A stretch of 16,992 nucleotides of DNA from Solirubrobacterales bacterium (lineage in GTDB: Bacteria > Actinomycetota > Thermoleophilia > Solirubrobacterales > 70-9): assembly GCA_030835185.1 (NCBI GenBank), contig JAUQWL010000070.1, forward strand, positions 1-16,992, in the 5' to 3' direction. Positions 14,460 to 16,992 of this stretch are shown here, in pieces. The position numbers were made by a program, and so were the translations under genes. The stretch's first letter is position 1. Every line of letters starts with the position of its first letter. The notes under the pieces were generated by a model that saw only the letters and a program-made list of their open reading frames with translations, did not search any database and had not been told where the DNA came from.

Positions 14460-16670
14460 ATGAAAAAAACGATTGTTGTATCGGCCGACCGCGGTGAAAC
14501 GCGCGTCGCGGTACTCGAAGCAAAGACCGTCAAGTCGCAGCGGGAAGTCGCCGAGGTCTACATCGAACGCCGCGGCGGCCGCTCGCTCGTCGGCAACATC
14601 TACCTGGGCAAGGTCGACAACGTACTGCCCGGCATGGAAGCCGCCTTCGTCGACATCGGTCTCGAACGAAACGGATTCCTCCACGTCGACGAGATCCTCC
14701 TTCCCGACGGTCAGCAGGCCCCTCGTCGCGGTCGTGGCCAGGGTCGGCGGATCGATGAACTGATCAAGCCCAAGCAGGAGATTCTGGTCCAGGTGATCAA
14801 GGATCCGATCAAGAGCAAGGGCGCTCGACTCTCGATGAACGTGACGATTGCCGGCCGTTACCTCGTCTACGCGCCGAACGGCAGCGGGGTCGGCGTCAGC
14901 CGGCGCCTCGCCGACAAGGAACGCGAGCGTCTTCGCCGCATGGTCGGTCGTACCTACGACGGCCCCGGCGGCCTGATCGTCCGTACCGCCGCCCACGGTG
15001 CCAAGAAGACCGATTTCGTCCGTGAGATCGCCTACCTCCACCGCCTCAGTGACGTGCTCGAAAAGCGGAAGCAGGGCGTCAAGGCCCCCTCGCTGGTCTT
15101 CCAGGAGCAGGACCTGCCCGTCCGCGTCCTTCGCGACGTCTTCCTCAACGAGTTCGAAAAGGCGGTGATCGACGACGAGAAGCAGTTCGACCGTGTCACC
15201 AGCTTCTTCCAGCGCACCGCGCCGGAACTGGTCGACGGAGTGGAGCTCTACAAAGGCAACAAGCCGCTGTTCGAGAAATGGGACATCGAGAGGGCGATCC
15301 AGTCAACGCTGGGTGCCCGGATCGACCTGCCATCCGGTGGCTACCTGATCATCGACTACACCGAGGCACTGACCGTGATCGACGTCAACTCCGGCTCCTT
15401 CACGGGTCGCGGCAAAGGCGGCCTGGAGGAGACGATCACCCGGGTGAACACAGAGGCCGCTATCGAGGTCGTGCGCCAGCTCCGCCTGCGCGACATCGGC
15501 GGCATCATCGTGATCGATTTCATCGACATGGCGCGCGGCAAGAACCGGGACAAGGTGCTCGGCACTCTGCGCTCCGCTCTGGACGCCGACAAGTCGAAGA
15601 GCTACCTGGTCGAGATCTCCCCGCTCGGCCTGGTCGAGATGACCCGCCAGAACATCACTGACGGCGTGCGCGAAATCCTCACCGTGAAGTGCCCGACCTG
15701 CGACGGCGAAGGAGTGGTGCTCTCGGCTGAGACGGTCGCCCTTGAGGGCTTGCGCAAAATGCGCGAGATCGCCGCCGACGACGGCGATAACGAAGCCTTC
15801 CTGATCCGGGTCAACCCGAAGGTGGCCGCACTGCTCAACCACAGCGACAGCGGCCTGCTCGAACTCGAGGAAGAGACGGGCAAGCAGTTCCACTTCGAAG
15901 GCGGAGAGGCTCTGCCGATCAGCAAGTTCGAGCTGATCGAGTCGGGAGACCGCAAATCGATCGAGGAGCGTGCTCTGCCGTTCCGCCCGGAGGAAGAGGT
16001 CCTGGTCACGATCGAAGAGCCTCACATGTACAACGCGGACGACGCGATCGCCCGGATCGATTCCTACATCATCAGCGTCACCGGTGCCGCCGACTGGGTC
16101 GGCGAACGCCGCATGGTCCGGATCGAATCGGTCGAACGCGCTTCGGCGATCGCCTCGCTGCTCCCGGACGCCGAACAGCCCGAGCGCAGCCAGCCGAAGA
16201 AGAACGGATCCGGAGAGGCTTCGGGAAACAGCGGAAACGGTTCAGGAGGCGGTTCGAGCCGCCGGAGTCGGGGTGGGCGTGGCGGTCGCAGCCGCAGCCG
16301 TGCCGGCGGCACGGGCAGCAAGTCCGCCGGTGCTGACGATTCCGGCGACAGTGAGGAGCCTGCCGGAGCCCCGGCCGGAGAGAAACCACCGAACGGACGG
16401 GACGAGCTTTCCGGGGACCCGGGCCGGGACTCCGGGGTCAAACCGGATGACCGTTCCGGCAGTACACCGGCCGGCAGTCGCGACCGGCCGGCAGATCCAG
16501 GCGGTGAGCCGGCCGCGGGCGCCCCTGCGGCGCCGTCCGGGGGGCAGGCGGGCGGCTCCGGAGGGCCTGAACAGCCCGAACCCGGGAAGTCGGTAAACTC
16601 CCGGCGGTTCGGCCTCAGGCGCGGACGACGCAGGCGTGGGCGTGGTCCCGACAGTAACGCCGGAAGCTGA
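14460..16670 (+). CDS. rng: ribonuclease E/G with disordered C-terminal tail
   Basis: RNase E/G endonucleases process rRNA and start mRNA decay by cutting single-stranded AU-rich sites, preferring 5'-monophosphate ends. The 736-residue protein has the S1-like RNA-binding region early (GNIYLGKVDNVLPGMEAAFVD), the 5'-sensor region, and the DNase I-like catalytic domain. Mg-binding aspartates are in TVIDVNSGSFTGRG (D308) and IIVIDFIDMA (D353). The zinc-link CPTC (411-414) with following DGEG is intact. After about residue 570 comes a tail of about 165 residues rich in G, S, R, P, E and D with arginine-rich ends, probably disordered and a likely RNA or protein docking region. The start ATG follows rodA by 38 bases with a weak ribosome binding site. 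Placement beside mre genes and before rplU is common for RNase G. Confidence 0.96.
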   Translation: MKKTIVVSADRGETRVAVLEAKTVKSQREVAEVYIERRGGRSLVGNIYLGKVDNVLPGMEAAFVDIGLERNGFLHVDEILLPDGQQAPRRGRGQGRRIDELIKPKQEILVQVIKDPIKSKGARLSMNVTIAGRYLVYAPNGSGVGVSRRLADKERERLRRMVGRTYDGPGGLIVRTAAHGAKKTDFVREIAYLHRLSDVLEKRKQGVKAPSLVFQEQDLPVRVLRDVFLNEFEKAVIDDEKQFDRVTSFFQRTAPELVDGVELYKGNKPLFEKWDIERAIQSTLGARIDLPSGGYLIIDYTEALTVIDVNSGSFTGRGKGGLEETITRVNTEAAIEVVRQLRLRDIGGIIVIDFIDMARGKNRDKVLGTLRSALDADKSKSYLVEISPLGLVEMTRQNITDGVREILTVKCPTCDGEGVVLSAETVALEGLRKMREIAADDGDNEAFLIRVNPKVAALLNHSDSGLLELEEETGKQFHFEGGEALPISKFELIESGDRKSIEERALPFRPEEEVLVTIEEPHMYNADDAIARIDSYIISVTGAADWVGERRMVRIESVERASAIASLLPDAEQPERSQPKKNGSGEASGNSGNGSGGGSSRRSRGGRGGRSRSRAGGTGSKSAGADDSGDSEEPAGAPAGEKPPNGRDELSGDPGRDSGVKPDDRSGSTPAGSRDRPADPGGEPAAGAPAAPSGGQAGGSGGPEQPEPGKSVNSRRFGLRRGRRRRGRGPDSNAGS
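16594..16599 (+). promoter_or_regulatory. candidate internal promoter for rplU (TAAACT)
   Basis: TAAACT sits in AGTCGGTAAACT inside the 3' end of rng, closely resembling AGTCGGTAGAAT before mreC. It would start transcription at about 16606, giving a leader of about 95 nt to rplU. Being inside coding sequence, it may be chance. Confidence 0.3.
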
Positions 16671-16702
16671 CCTTACCCAGACAAGGATTTGTGAGTTCGA
16701 TT

Positions 16703-16992
16703 ATGTACGCGGTTGTTGAAAGTGGTGGCAAGCAGTACCGGGTCGAAGAAGGCACGGTGCTCGTCGTCGACCGCCTGGAAGCGGAGCAGGGCGACAGGAT
16801 CGCGCTGAGGCCGGTGCTGGTCAGCGGTGACAGCTTCGTCGTCAAGCGGGACGAACTCGACAAGATCAAGATCGAGGCCAAGGTCAACGGCCACAGGCGT
16901 GGCGACAAGATCAAGGTCTTCAAGTACAAGGCCAAGAAGGGCTACAGCCGCAGGGCCGGACACCGGGCCGAGCTGACCGAGCTCGAGGTGAC
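16703..16992 (+). CDS. rplU: 50S ribosomal protein L21, N-terminal part
   Basis: The reading frame starts at ATG 16703 and runs off the window after 96 codons without a stop. It begins MYAVVESGGKQYRVEEGTVL, the L21 signature, and near the end shows the conserved FKYKAKKGYSRRAGHR segment that contacts 23S rRNA. L21 is normally about 100-105 residues, so only a few codons are missing. The start is supported by the family N-terminus. AAGGA lies rather far upstream (16683-16687, 15 bases), and an in-frame GTG at 16691 would add four residues but is only three bases from that site. It is 32 bp after rng. rpmA and obgE normally follow and are presumably just outside the window. Confidence 0.97.
   Translation, partial: MYAVVESGGKQYRVEEGTVLVVDRLEAEQGDRIALRPVLVSGDSFVVKRDELDKIKIEAKVNGHRRGDKIKVFKYKAKKGYSRRAGHRAELTELEV

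Noticed and set aside
15303..16025. 240-codon minus-strand frame opposite rng
   Set aside because: Antisense to the catalytic domain of RNase E/G and without any motif of its own.

Overview
The window is one GC-rich stretch of bacterial chromosome made almost entirely of conserved housekeeping genes. The gene complement, the order valS-folC-ndk-maf-mreCD-mrdA-rodA-rng-rplU and the actinobacterial flavour of the proteins suggest a high-GC actinobacterium. Thermoleophilia (Solirubrobacterales-like) is my best guess. That placement is inference from gene content and order, not from a phylogenetic marker. I see no insertion sequence, phage gene, CRISPR array, tRNA or rRNA.

Layout. (1) 1-1605: the C-terminal end of an M23 (LytM-type) peptidase, a multi-pass membrane protein with a strong ribosome binding site, a good intrinsic terminator, and a convergent GNAT acetyltransferase on the minus strand. 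(2) 1606-1861: a 256-bp divergent control region. It holds three 19-bp tandem repeats, a GC hairpin, a perfect 15-bp palindrome and a candidate -10 for clpX. (3) 1862-7305: clpX (apparently starting at CTG), valS and folC. Structured spacers lie after clpX and across the valS-folC junction. (4) 7384-9601: a 39-residue single-pass membrane protein, a two-helix membrane protein with two zinc ribbons and a long disordered tail, then ndk and maf. (5) 9602-9950: a 349-bp gene-free stretch with a candidate promoter and a long imperfect hairpin. (6) 9951-14421: the tightly overlapping cell-elongation operon mreC-mreD-mrdA(PBP2)-rodA, with no mreB in front. (7) 14460-16992: rng (RNase E/G with a disordered tail) and the start of rplU, which has a candidate internal promoter near the rng 3' end.

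How the genes work together. MreC, MreD, PBP2 and RodA are the membrane core of the lateral-wall elongation machine; RodA polymerises lipid II and PBP2 cross-links the glycan. The M23 peptidase is a cell-wall hydrolase, and Maf is a nucleotide pyrophosphatase often encoded beside mre genes. ClpX unfolds substrates for ClpP, which is not encoded here. ValS, FolC, Ndk, RNase E/G and L21 serve translation, one-carbon metabolism, nucleotide balance and RNA processing.

The less ordinary signals are regulatory or architectural: repeats and a palindrome before clpX, TAnnnT hexamers 12-14 nt before starts that lack a Shine-Dalgarno sequence (valS, maf, GNAT), mutually exclusive hairpins around valS, a structured mreC leader, the missing mreB, and the small-membrane-protein/zinc-ribbon pair. 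I do not see convincing evidence of a wholly new multi-gene system.
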